Shown in pieces: positions 39,496-47,520 of a stretch of 47,520 nt of DNA (its first letter is position 1; every line of letters starts with the position of its first letter). The notes beneath the pieces are model-generated. The model did not search any database. It was given only the letters and a program-made list of their open reading frames with translations, and was not told where the DNA came from. The DNA is from Arthrobacter psychrolactophilus (GTDB lineage Bacteria > Actinomycetota > Actinomycetes > Actinomycetales > Micrococcaceae). A program made the translations under genes and the position numbers. The stretch spans positions 1-47,520 of the forward strand of contig NZ_QJVC01000026.1 in NCBI RefSeq assembly GCF_003219795.1. Reading direction: 5' to 3'.

Positions 39496-39679
39496 TCGGG
39501 TGGTACCGGAGTCCCTTTGTTTGTTCCCCTGATGAGACGACTGCGTATTCAGTGCTAATCGCTTCAGACGCGGCAGGCATGCGATGGTGGGCGGCAAGGC
39601 AATTATGGCTTTAGCATTCAAGATTCATGGTTACGAGGAAGTCGTGGAATCGGCGGCGATTGTGCCACTAACAAACGCG

Positions 39680-40170
39680 CTATCGAGCATCTTGCCGAGG
39701 GCGTAAGGACCGCCATCAAGGAGCACAATGCTGCGAGCATGGAACGGATGGTGGAGCTCACCGAGCCAATGCACTGAGCCGCCGGCACCACCAGACACGA
39801 GCTGTCCCTGGTTCAGGGAGCCGAGATGCTCCAGTCGTTACCGGAGTAGCGCTTCGATACAGTGGCTCGGAAACAATTCAAGGTAGGCCGGAACCGTCAC
39901 TTGACCGTGGAGTGTCAGTGATGGTCGGCGCCTGCACTGTTGCGGGGCAGATCCTGCGGATTCACCCGACCGGGGTCACAGTCACCATTCTTGATGGTGG
40001 GACCACGGTCTGTCACCATCCGCTCGAGGCCGGGCGAAGGAGCAGTACTCCAGAGATGTAGACCATGGGCCGGAGTGGTGCCAAGATATCGACGGGCTCT
40101 TGCCACGGCAGTGGTTCGTTCATCGGGCACGGAGTTTCGGGCCGGCGACCATGACGAATATTGAATCCAT
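39680..40170 (+). pseudogene. Decayed transposase remnant, possibly IS21 istA 3' part
   Basis: Several short frames in different phases give transposase-like pieces: EHLAEGVRTAIKEHNAAS, then ARKQFKVGRNRHLTVECQ, then ILRIHPTGVTVTILDGG, the last resembling the C-terminal beta-strand domain of integrase-type transposases. Stops and frameshifts separate them. Position just before an istB remnant on the same strand supports istA, but sequence resemblance is weak and another transposase family is possible. Confidence 0.35.
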
Positions 40171-40496
40171 CTTGGATCTTCATGTCATTGCAGTTCAAGG
40201 TATATGGATTGAATGAACATCCTGAAGGTCCTGGATAAGAGTAAAAGCGAAGCTGGAATCAGCCTGCCAATGGCTCATCAACACCAATCGCCATCCGACA
40301 TAAGACAGGCTCAAACACATTACCGGAGGCAAGCAACGTTCCCGGCCACTGCTCGCGGCAGCCTCGAATGCTAAGAGTACTTCCGCGGTGGCGAATCCGC
40401 CAGGTGTCATGGTTCGTGGTGCCAGCGACAACCGGGAAGGTGGGTGATTAGGGCCGTGTTTTCAGTTTTCCTCACAGTTGATTCAAGGCACTACGC

Positions 40497-41002
40497 ATGA
40501 CTTATGTTGTGACCCGCTTTGAAGGAAATATGAAAGAAGACACCAATGACGACGAGACCCCGGAGGGACTATTCCTGCCCGGCGGTGACGACGCGCTGGA
40601 AAGGCGTCGCGCGAACAGGACTCAAAAACTCATCCGGGAGGCGAGTTTCCCGCTCCTGGAAGTATCGTCACGGAGATCATCTCCCCGCACGAAGACACCA
40701 TCAACCCTGCGAGGATGAGACGCTACGCTAACCATGAATGCCACACCCGACACGGCATGCGTTCTACACGCATGGATAATTTGGCTCGCTGTCTGGACTT
40801 GGCCAGTGTCGACGGGATGGGGCACCAGAACTTGCTCAATAAACGCAGCGACGTTGACCTGCTCATCGTCGATGATTTCCTCAGCGTGGGCATCGGCCCC
40901 AACCTCGCCAGCGACCTGTTCTCCACCCTAGCTAGCAGGGGCCGCCGACCCCGCTGTTCCGGTCAGTATTGGAATTCCGAAATGGTAGTGCCAACTAGGT
41001 GA
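40497..41002 (+). pseudogene. istB-like ATPase remnant of an IS21-family element
   Basis: The first part (to about 40670) contains ERRRANRTQKLIREASFPL, typical of the IstB N-terminus. A frameshift leads to EIISPHEDTINPARMRRYA and then, after an internal loss, to MDNLARCLDLASVDGM and LLIVDDFLSVGIGPNLASD, the Walker B region. The segment that should carry the Walker A P-loop is missing, and the C-terminal quarter is truncated. It cannot make an active helper ATPase. The sequence is unlike the other istB remnant in this window, so two different IS21-type elements have been here. Confidence 0.75.
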
Positions 41003-41050
41003 CCTTTCATAGCCGGAGATATAAGCAATACACTTTCCCTCGTATTCGGG

Positions 41051-41581
41051 CCATGATAACCACCTTTAACCCTGCCCACCACCTCCTGCCCTACCGTGAC
41101 CGAGTTCTGCCGTACCTTACAGATCTCCTGATTCATGATGGGCAGGCAGCCGGCAAGGCGATATGAGCCTGACATCATCAGCGAGCTGCAAGCAGATCAA
41201 AATCGATGGGTGGGGCTATCGTCCCCTGACGGCCTATTTGAGGATACGATCCGGGAGGGCTACCGAACTCTCTACCTTCTCGTTGTCCGGCCCGCAGCGA
41301 TGGTGATGCGGCAGCTGGACATGTTCCTGTTCGATAGCGCTCTGGCCTTCAACCAGCTGTGCCAGGGCGCCGTCGAATCTGTAGATATCTTCCCAGCCTC
41401 TCGCGGCACGATGCCGATCAGTGGCCTACCGGGCAAGCCTCCCGCTCAATGGAAAAATGAACGGTCCCGCCAGGCACTGATCTGGTTTCTCGACGCGACC
41501 CGGCCTGCCGCTCTTGAGCAGCTGCGCAAGCGGATCACTCGCTTCCGGAGCATGCGCCGGCAACGCAAGCTATTCCACTAG
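41051..41581 (+). pseudogene. Unrecognised coding-like remnant
   Basis: The frame 41135-41581 encodes 148 residues with plausible codon use. It includes FEDTIREGYRTLYLLVVRP, LFDSALAFNQLCQGAV and a basic end RKRITRFRSMRRQRKLFH. Just upstream a different phase reads AHHLLPYRDRVLPYLTDLL up to a stop at 41166, suggesting one gene broken by a frameshift near 41140-41165. I do not recognise the family. It could also be a short intact hypothetical gene starting at 41135. Confidence 0.4.
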
Positions 41582-41810
41582 TCGTCCTCGAGAGACAGGC
41601 GGGACAGTTTCGACGGGTCTACTATCAGGATCAACACCGATGATGATTCCCCCTGGCCTCCTATGCAATCCAATGCACCAAGATATCTAACCCGTCCAAA
41701 AACTGGGAATGAGAACTCGCATTATTCCAGGAATACTATGCACAACGGCAAGAGCAACTGCCAATGGTTATCGATGACAGATGTGTGCAAACCTATGAGC
41801 CCTGAGGTTA

Positions 41811-42139
41811 TCAGCAAAACATGGACGGTTGCTCAGGTGGCTTTGCCGTCTGAAATTGGTCGACCTTGTGTTCGTAGTTGACAGAGCCTTGGTAGTCGAG
41901 TGCGGAGGGGAGTCGTTGCCTGTTATTGAACTTTATCTTGAGTATTGACCAGATTGACTCCTGACTGTCAGAATCCCGACAGACCCCGGTGCCACCCACC
42001 GTCTGGCTCACCTCGATCTGCTTACACACAGCATGCTTCTGGGGTGAGGCAGACGGGGTTCCGCGATCCGCGTGGAACACAAACTTAGACGGGATATCCT
42101 CACGCAGGACCATCGCCATGGGCAAGGCCTAGACGTGAC
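41811..42139 (-). pseudogene. IS3-family orfB, 3' half (DDE end)
   Basis: The reverse strand reads MAMVLREDIPSKFVFHADRG, then GGTGVCRDSDSQESIWSIL, corresponding to the second Asp and the Glu of the IS3 DDE transposase (usual forms HSDRGSQY and GVCWDNAQSESFW). A deletion of about 30 residues joins NNRQRLP to SALDYQGSVNYEHKVDQ. A stop precedes the piece. Its 5' half lies at 43372-43901, beyond an inserted element. Confidence 0.75.
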
Positions 42140-43371
42140 TCATTTAGGGTACTCGCGGAATCTCTGGTGCGTGGTTGGGTGCCTTGGTGTGCTGGTGTGC
42201 TGTATGGGGTAACGAAAGTCTGCGTGCAGGGAAACCATAGGTAAGGAAGATGGTGTGTATGTGACGGCGTTGTAGGAGGCTAAGGGAGGGATCCTGGAAC
42301 GGTTGGTGGCCGAGGTGGGCTGGTCCGGGGCGAATGCTCGCCTCCAGTGTGGCGGGCCATCAAGCTGCGGGGACTCCCGTGTGGTGGCACGCAAGCCGAG
42401 ACCGCCGACGTACGGCTGTGACGCGGTGAAGGTGCTGCAGCAGGTCTGGGTTGTGGCGGGGCAGCCGTGCGGGAAGTACCTTGCCGCGGTCATGGGCACC
42501 ACGCTGGTCAGCATGGAAGCCCACACCGGCTCCGACACCTTCAACAAGGCTTGGGCCCGCTTCAGCTCTGGGGTGCGTGCCAAGTTGCTGGCGATGAACC
42601 CGTTCACGATCGACCGGCTGCTGACACCGTTCAAACTCTCGGCGCCCCCGCCGGGAAGTTCACTACCCGTCCGGTCCCGGCGGAACCAGTACATGGAGGC
42701 GGTTCCGATCATGTCCCGGATCCCCGATATTTACTGGCCGCCGGCCCTGGTTGCCATAGATACGGTGGCACACTGCGGCAACAATGACAAGGGTCAGTAT
42801 GCGTTCATACTGACCGCCGCCAATGTCTTCACCGGATAGACGGTGAATCGGGCGACCAAGAACAAAGCCTCCAAGCGGGTGGTTGAGGCGATGAATGAAA
42901 TCGAGAACGAGCCCCATGCCCCGATCGACTACATCCATAGCGACAACGATTCTGGCTTCCTCAACGAACCAATGACTACTTGGTACGATACCCATAAAAT
43001 TCGCATAACCCGGTCCAGACCCCACCATTGGCAACGACAACCCATTTGAGGAACAGACAAGCGGTGTCTTCGTGCACTGCTTGGCGTTCAACTATCGCTA
43101 CGACACCGACACTGAACTTGGGCTGCTGAACGAGCTCTGGCCGTTGGTGAACCTGCGCAAGAACCTGTTCCCACTGACCGGATCAACGACACCGGGATCA
43201 CGTTCCAACCCCGACCCCGGCACATGGACAAATTCTATGAAACGCTCGATCTGGTTGGGCAAACAAACAGGAGCAACAAGAACCAGCAGTGACTTATCCG
43301 TCTGGCCGCAGCCAAGACCTGCTCCCAAACACTCCACGCAGCCTAAGACCTTGACGAGTATCTTTATATGA
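42140..43371 (+). mobile_element. Decayed rve-type insertion sequence inside an IS3 orfB
   Basis: The left end TCATTTAGGGTACTCG (42140-42155) and the inverted right end (43355-43371, complement TCATATAAAGATACTCG) match at 13 of 16 aligned positions with one gap. Between them is one transposase pseudogene on the forward strand. The flanks are the two halves of an IS3-type orfB on the reverse strand, so this is a later insertion. No clean target duplication is visible. Confidence 0.7.
42204..43346 (+). pseudogene. Integrase-core (rve) transposase, several stops and frameshifts
   Basis: The reading can be followed from ATG 42204 through AKGGILERLVAEVGWSGANA, RKPRPPTYGCDAVKVLQQVW, LAMNPFTIDRLLTPFK and the DDE region (AIDTVAHCG with the first Asp; YIHSDNDSGFLNEPM with the second). 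After a frameshift near 43035 come EEQTSGVFVHCLAFNYRYD and LGLLNELWPLVNLRKNLF, and then LIRLAAAKT. In-frame stops lie near 42210, 42273 and 42838. It is the element's only gene and is dead. Confidence 0.82.
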
Positions 43372-43901
43372 GGCACCACGGGCATGGGTGACCAGAGTAG
43401 TGTCCTGAACTGAAGCCACCGATCAGCCGAGCACCCGCCGGGAAGATCTGTCACGGACCGCACAGAGATGCGCTCGTCCCGGCTACGTCCGTAAATAGAA
43501 GATGTCTGAAATCCAGATAGCATCCAGCCCTCCAGTGCCCCATCGCCGTTCCACCAGGTCCGGGATCGAGTGCGGACGAACCCGTCCCAACCGCGCAGCA
43601 GGCTGGAACTTTCGCGGAGAAGTGCCTTCCAAGCGCTGCCGGCGCATAGAGCTTGCGACCGTTGTCATTTCTGCTCCAACGCGATGCTGGCCAGTGCTGC
43701 GTGGCTTCTTGGCGCGCGAGAGCTCTCATACGATTCGCCATGGATCCGCAACACGTACCGATCCAACACGCACCGGCGCAAGGCCGCTGCCGACGGAGAT
43801 GCTGCCTGCATCTGTTGCTCCTAGGCATAGAACCTCGAACGAGAGACTCCCAGCAGCTGCACCGTCTGTGTCACCGGATAGATGACCTTCTCCACGCTCA
43901 T
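43372..43901 (-). pseudogene. IS3-family orfB, 5' half
   Basis: On the reverse strand from ATG 43901 the product reads MSVEKVIYPVTQTVQLLGVS, SRFYA then a stop, VLRIHGESYESSRAPRSHAA, a frameshift, VASSMRRQRLEGTSPRKF, PHSIPDLVERRWGTGGLDAI and WISDIFYLRT, followed by stops and HLCAVRDRSSRRVLG. This is the N-terminal half of an IS3 DDE transposase, including the first Asp (WISDIFYL). It ends at the junction with the inserted rve-type element, and its 3' half is at 41811-42139. Confidence 0.8.
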
Positions 43902-44008
43902 CAGTTCGAAGCATTCCCATTCGGATGCTTGGATGTGAAGAAGGCTGCGGCTTCTCTTAGGCGCGCTATCCAAAGGGTTATCTCCGACCCATAGAGATAG
44001 CCGCTAAA
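43901..44008 (-). pseudogene. Possible IS3 orfA tail
   Basis: The reverse frame upstream of orfB ends with ARLREAAAFFTSKHPNGNAS before a stop at 43901, resembling the C-terminal RKAAAFFAKE region of IS3 orfA. The rest of orfA is not recognisable further up. Confidence 0.35.
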
Positions 44009-44420
44009 GATCGCAGAGTCGCCGCACATCTTGACGCTATTTGAGCATCCCTCTGGTGAACTTGCTGGGGAACGACTCGATGGCATGGACAATGAATCTC
44101 TGCAGAATGCAGTGACTAGATATTCCTCAACCACAGCTCAATGCACGGCCGCTTTGTTGCGCGTTCTCAGTTCGTGGGCCTTCGTCAATGGGTGGGTAAA
44201 GAACGGGGTTGCCCTCGGTATTTCTCTCGCCCGGCGGAGTCCATCGACTTCAACGAAAGGATTGGCACCGGGCGAGGTTGCAGCTTTGAAGGACGCCGGT
44301 GACTTTGACGGTGTCACTGCTCGACGCGAAACGACCAAGATCATCATGCTGACTCCGGAGAGCGCGGGGTCTTTGTCCGTTCCTTGCTTCTCTTCGCGGT
44401 AGGCGCTCATATCGACTTCG
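44009..44420. other. Stretch between the IS3 remnant and the IS21 element
   Basis: Open frames exist on both strands (44031-44402 forward, 44138-44410 reverse), but neither resembles a family I know. I do not call a gene. It may be the host sequence into which the IS21-type element jumped. Confidence 0.4.
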
Positions 44421-44450
44421 TATCAACGCCAACCGAAAATAGGGCCACTT
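44421..44450. repeat. IS21 terminal inverted repeat, istB side
   Basis: This starts TATCAACGCCAACCG. It is the inverted partner of 46396-46425 with three mismatches. Confidence 0.88.
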
Positions 44451-44484
44451 TCGCCATCTGAAGACAAGGCTACGATGTGTTGTT

Positions 44485-45200
44485 TTATTGTTCCATTATT
44501 TGTGGCTTGGTCTGGCCTTGGCGGCAGCTGTTGTCGGAGAGACCGATGACTTCGGCGTGATGAATGATCCGGTCGATCACGGCCGAGAGGATCGCGGCTT
44601 CACCGAAGGCGTCGGCCCAGCGGTTGAAGGCCAGGTTCGGAGAATCTTGATCGAACGGGATGTAGCCTACTTCGTCAACGACCAGGAGCTTGTAGCTATG
44701 GGGTTTGGCTAGTTCCCCCGCGAGTTGACCCCGGCTGTTGACCCCGACTGTGGGCCTCGGCGAGGCGGGCAACCCAGCCGGTTGCAGAATCGAAGAGGAC
44801 CCGGTGCCCGGCGTAAGCAACACGGGTAGCGATGCCGACAGCAAAGTGGGTTTTGCCGGTGCCGGGAGGACCGAGCAGGACCACGTTCTTGGCTTCTTCC
44901 AAGAACACCCCAGTGCCCGGATAAACGATGAGGGAGTGGACGGAGGGGGCTGGTGATCGAAGGCGAACTCCTCCAGGGTCTTGTACCTGAGGAACCTCGC
45001 GCCCTGGATCCGCAACGCGGCGCCGGAGGCTTCACGCTCGGCGACTTCCCGGGAGAGAACCGCAACAAGGTATTCCTCATGGGACCACCCGGTGGAGCGG
45101 GCGGTGTCGGCCAGGCGCCGTTAGTCGTCCCGGATCCGTGGTGCCCGCAGCGCCCGGGCGTAGTGCTCAACATCCATGCCCGCGTTCGCGGCGACGGCGA
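44485..45200 (-). pseudogene. istB of the IS21-family element, broken
   Basis: Following the reverse strand across phases gives MDVEHYARALRAPRI then a stop, GWSHEEYLVAVLSREVAERE, LEEFAFDHQ, VVLLGPPGTGKTHFAVGIAT (intact Walker A), VARLAEAHSRG, a frameshift, LLVVDEVGYIPFDQDSPNLA, and finally AVIDRIIHHAEVIGL. The segment between NLA and RWADAFGE that normally reads FFQLVSSRYERAS...TSN is deleted. IstB is the ATPase helper of the IstA transposase. Frameshifts, a stop and the deletion show it is inactive. Confidence 0.85.
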
Positions 45201-46362
45201 TCAGTGCGCGGCTCCAGTCAACTCGAAAGTGTCGTTGGAGGTGGAGATTCCGAAGGCTTGGTCGGAGATGGAGAGGTCCCGCTCCTGCATGGCTGTCTGA
45301 CCTGGCGGTTTCCGTGCCGTGGTGGTCCGGTAGTCCCGAGGCAGCTCGGCGGCGCGGCTGACATGGGCCGGGTCGGTGAAGATCTGGTGCCGGGCCCATC
45401 GGTGTTTATGCCGCGCCAACACCGTAGCGCCAGCGGTGACGGTATCTAAATCTGCTATGACCTGCACCAGCTGGCCGATAGCGGACGGATCCACGGAGTA
45501 GTCATTCGAATGAACCCGCACGTAGTAATCCCTGGGCAGACGGATCTCTTTGCGGAACACGGCTCCCGGGGCGATGGGACCCAACGGACGCATTGCCGCC
45601 CGGTCTTCGATCACGATGTCTGCCGGGGTGCCGCCGCGGGTGCGTGTGTAGAGGGCGTTGGCGCGTGGCAGCTAGGCGTAGAGCTGGTCGTTGAAGTCAT
45701 GCGGTTCAATGAAGTCCCGGCCCGGCATGAACCCTCGGCGGAAGAACCCGTTCATTCACTCCATCCACCATGCCCTTGGAGTCAGGATCCCTCAGTGGCA
45801 AGTGCTTGATCTCGGTGCCCAACACCCCGGCGAACGCGCTGGCGGCCTCGGTGAGTTTCCCGCGCCCGATCCCGGTCTCGTTGTTCCACAGTAGGCGAGC
45901 CGGGACAGCTTCGGCTTCCTGGATCAGCTCCCGCATACCCCCGAGCAGATCCTCGTCTCGTGCGGGAGGGAATCATGCGGGCGCCTGCACGAAGCTGGAA
46001 CAGGCGCTGGTCATCACCAATACTGGCGGGTTGCGCTCCTGCCGAGTCCCAACGGCGGAGGCTGATGCGGGAACCATAGAACGCTACTGCACCGTTTTGC
46101 CTGGTCCAAAGACCAGCCGGTCTGCCGGATCCGCCGGCGCGTACTCCGGCCCGATCGCAGCAACCTTGACCCGGAACAACGAGGTAGACACCCAGTCCAG
46201 CCCACACGCTCGGCCAACACTGTTGCCGGCATCCGCGGCCAACGCCCGATCCATAGTGCCACGAGAGACACCCAGCTGCTTCGCCAACTCCTGATTCGAG
46301 ATCTTCTCGTTCGCAGAGCGGTGGCGGATAGTTGCCCGATCATCCTCATTGATCACCTCCAA
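45201..46362 (-). pseudogene. istA transposase of the IS21-family element, broken
   Basis: The N-terminus (46362 downwards) has a helix-turn-helix, NQELAKQLGVSRGTMDRAL. After phase changes come WPRMPATVLAERVGW, YAPADPADRLVFGPGK, LLWNNETGIG (DDE Asp), AFAGVLGTEIKHLPLRDPDS, and GMVDGVNERVLPP, where the usual GLVER has lost its catalytic Glu. The C-terminal domain RLPRDYYVRVHSNDYSVDPS ends at a stop at 45201. The order matches IS21 IstA. At least three frameshifts or stops interrupt it. Confidence 0.85.
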
Positions 46363-46395
46363 TGATGTCAGGTGGCCTCATTTTCAATTGGCAAA

Positions 46396-46425
46396 AAGTG
46401 GCCCTATTTTCGCTTGGCGCTGACA
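46396..46425. repeat. IS21 terminal inverted repeat, istA side
   Basis: This ends CTTGGCGCTGACA at the outer edge. It is the partner of 44421-44450, with an extra internal diverged copy at 46374-46393. Confidence 0.88.
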
Positions 46426-46532
46426 CAGAATCTGACTAGCTTTCGGTTCACAGATACGAGCCCATGGACTGCTCAGAGTGGGAGCAGCCGCTTGCTCGAG
46501 GACCAGCACACAGGCAGCGGGAAGTAGATGTT

Positions 46533-46970
46533 TTACTCACCGTCGAACATGCTGAATATCGTGATCTCCGTGGCAGTGGTGAGCAACTGGTGTTCACCGA
46601 TGAGATGAGTAGACACCTTGAAGATACAGCCGCGGTGGTAGACCTGCAGGTGGTACGGGTGATCTGGACCAGGCCCTCCGGCTGATCGCATAGCCGTCCG
46701 GTCTGGGCTGGCAGAGCCTCTTAGGTCCGCTGCTGCACGGACATGGTTTTCCCTCGGGCAGTTGTAGTGGTCCCTGAAGCGGATCAGGAGTTTGGAGAGT
46801 TCCTCAAGGTTTTTCGGGGAGTGGGATTCGAGGAATCGGTGGCCCGACTTGGCAGCCTCGGGCCCGGCCGAATGAGAGGCCGTTGTCAGACAGTGGTTCT
46901 TGTGGGCTCCATGATCTTCGTACCTTGCATGCAGGGTGGTTATCGCGTCGTCACTTTTCCTGCCAGGCAA
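46533..46970 (-). pseudogene. IS481-like transposase 3' remnant
   Basis: The reverse frame contains SPKNLEELSKLLIRFRDHYN, matching the integrase-core end of IS481-type transposases (usual form LEELQxxLDxFRDxYNxxRPH). A diverged beta-strand tail follows, with YHRGCIFKVS and EITIFSMFDGE before the stop. In a different phase just upstream LSDNGLSFGRARG resembles the DNG motif, so a frameshift separates the catalytic part. The region beyond 46970 does not yield the N-terminal half. Confidence 0.6.
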
Positions 46971-47404
46971 AGCAGCGGGTCTCGACGCCGAAATGCGTCA
47001 CGCATCCAGGACCTGGTTGATCGTGGCCTTGGTGATGCCTGTTTCGAGCGATCAGAAGTAGACAGAATCCTGAATGCTCGCCGGGCCAGATAGCTCTTGA
47101 CGCAACGTCGGCTCACCTTGCAGCTCTTCCTCTCGACGCGGTGTTTCCCGACGACGAGAGGAGAGGATTCACTCCGGCGAGGCAGGTGAAGGTACCCTCG
47201 GCACGGGGGATACCCAGAGCCAGATCGTCGTCGCGTTCACGTCACCGGGAGCTCTTCTTGATCTGGACCGGGGTGAGCTTCTTGCAAGTATCGACCGGGT
47301 GCGTCCGATCCTTGGGCATGGATTCCTCGACGGTCACCAGAATCTACAGGCCTTGGTGGGTCACTTCATGCAGAAGCGGCGACGCAGTTTCTTCACTGAC
47401 AATG

Positions 47405-47428
47405 CCACACAGCCACACAGCCACACAG
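47405..47428 (+). repeat. Octanucleotide tandem repeat CCACACAG, three copies
   Basis: Three perfect adjacent CCACACAG copies run from 47405 to 47428, partly continued by CC. No coding context is apparent. Confidence 0.9.
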
Positions 47429-47464
47429 CCGTCCGGTGGGATTCTGTCAACTGCAACTTTAAAC

Positions 47465-47519
47465 TGACCGGTGGCTGCAGTTTGTTTTGACCGGTGGCAG
47501 CAATGGGTTGACCGGTGGC
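47465..47519 (+). repeat. Three spaced TGACCGGTGGC repeats at the window edge
   Basis: Perfect 11-bp copies lie at 47465-47475, 47488-47498 and 47509-47519 (periods of 23 and 21 bp). Such spaced direct repeats resemble the multiple transposase-binding repeats at IS21-type ends. The element itself would extend beyond the window. Confidence 0.75.
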
Positions 47520-47520
47520 G

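Larger units (their letters stand above)
38567..39679. other. Gene-poor stretch between parB and the insertion-sequence graveyard
   Basis: No convincing gene is visible. Short open frames (for example 38620-38814 forward and 39042-39296 reverse) lack family resemblance, and the first contains a parS site. Two parS sites and one heptanucleotide repeat, listed separately, are the only features I can support. Confidence 0.55.
44421..46425 (-). mobile_element. Full-length but inactive IS21-family element
   Basis: The ends are 30-bp inverted repeats, 44421-44450 and 46396-46425, agreeing at 27 of 30 positions (the right one begins AAGTGGCCCTATTTTCG). Inside the right end a second, diverged copy lies at 46374-46393 (GTGGCCTCATTTTCAATTGG), the multiple-terminal-repeat layout of IS21. 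istA then istB follow on the reverse strand, both broken. Flanking bases show no obvious target duplication. Confidence 0.85.
46971..47520. other. Right-edge stretch without a recognisable gene
   Basis: Open frames here (for example 47141-47467 forward) have low-complexity, arginine-rich products without family resemblance. Two repeat clusters, listed separately, are the only structures seen. The last 60 bases look like the terminal repeats of another insertion sequence. Confidence 0.45.

Noticed and set aside
42140-42712. 190-residue reverse frame over the rve-type transposase
   Set aside because: The forward strand gives clear transposase motifs across the same bases; the reverse frame is a shadow.
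44031-44402. 123-residue forward frame before the IS21 element
   Set aside because: There is no domain, no ribosome-binding site, and an equally long frame on the other strand; not enough to call a gene.
47405-47428. Short CRISPR-like array
   Set aside because: Repeats are 8 bp, directly adjacent and without spacers, and no cas gene is present.

Overview
The window is the replication-origin region of an actinobacterial chromosome. The order gyrA, gyrB, dciA (DUF721), recF, gnd, dnaN, dnaA, rpmH, rnpA, yidD, yidC, khpB, rsmG, parA, parB, together with an fhaA-fhaB-pstP-rodA-pbpA-pknA-pknB cluster, crgA and a class E sortase, is that of the Micrococcaceae (Arthrobacter/Renibacterium relatives). 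Base composition looks only moderately GC-rich and the right end is full of decayed insertion sequences, so a moderate-GC Arthrobacter or a Renibacterium-like genome is plausible. Species cannot be fixed from the sequence alone.

Layout. 0.3-1.1 kb: a small four-helix membrane protein and tRNA-Leu(CAG). 1.4-11.0 kb: a co-directional, mostly overlapping cluster for Ser/Thr phospho-signalling and peptidoglycan synthesis: two FHA proteins, a PP2C phosphatase, an SEDS polymerase, a class B PBP and two PASTA kinases. 11.0-12.7 kb: a reverse-strand operon of sortase E, a 54-residue membrane protein and a glutamine amidotransferase. 12.8-20.4 kb: crgA, a large LuxR-type ATPase regulator, a flavin reductase, a rhomboid protease, a cyclophilin, a protein built of 11-residue repeats and an EamA transporter. 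20.4-31 kb: tRNA-Ala, tRNA-Ile, a DUF3566 protein and the reverse-strand replication genes gyrA to dnaN. 30.6-33.0 kb: dnaA flanked on both sides by DnaA-box-bearing intergenic regions (oriC). 33.0-38.5 kb: the forward-strand rpmH-to-parB block. 38.5-47.5 kb: two more parS sites, then an insertion-sequence graveyard with no intact gene that I recognise.

How it works together. DnaA, the DnaN clamp, DciA (helicase loading), gyrase and RecF act at or near the fork. ParA/ParB with four parS sites (one inside parA, one touching the parB 3' end, two further downstream) segregate the origin. YidC/KhpB/RnpA/RpmH link to membrane insertion and translation. The kinase/PP2C/FHA module senses peptidoglycan through PASTA domains and coordinates septal and wall growth with CrgA and the PBP/SEDS pair.

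Most notable observations: (1) a dense cluster of DnaA boxes at 16.12-16.51 kb, about 14.5 kb from the canonical oriC and richer in near-consensus boxes than either oriC half; (2) a 26-bp perfect parS palindrome inside the 5' end of parA and a 32-bp perfect one right after parB; (3) a nested transposon fossil, in which an rve-type element with recognisable inverted ends sits inside an IS3-type orfB; (4) a complete but dead IS21-type element with 30-bp ends; (5) a protein with about ten consecutive 11-residue repeats; (6) a 30-bp-spaced direct repeat immediately before fhaA.
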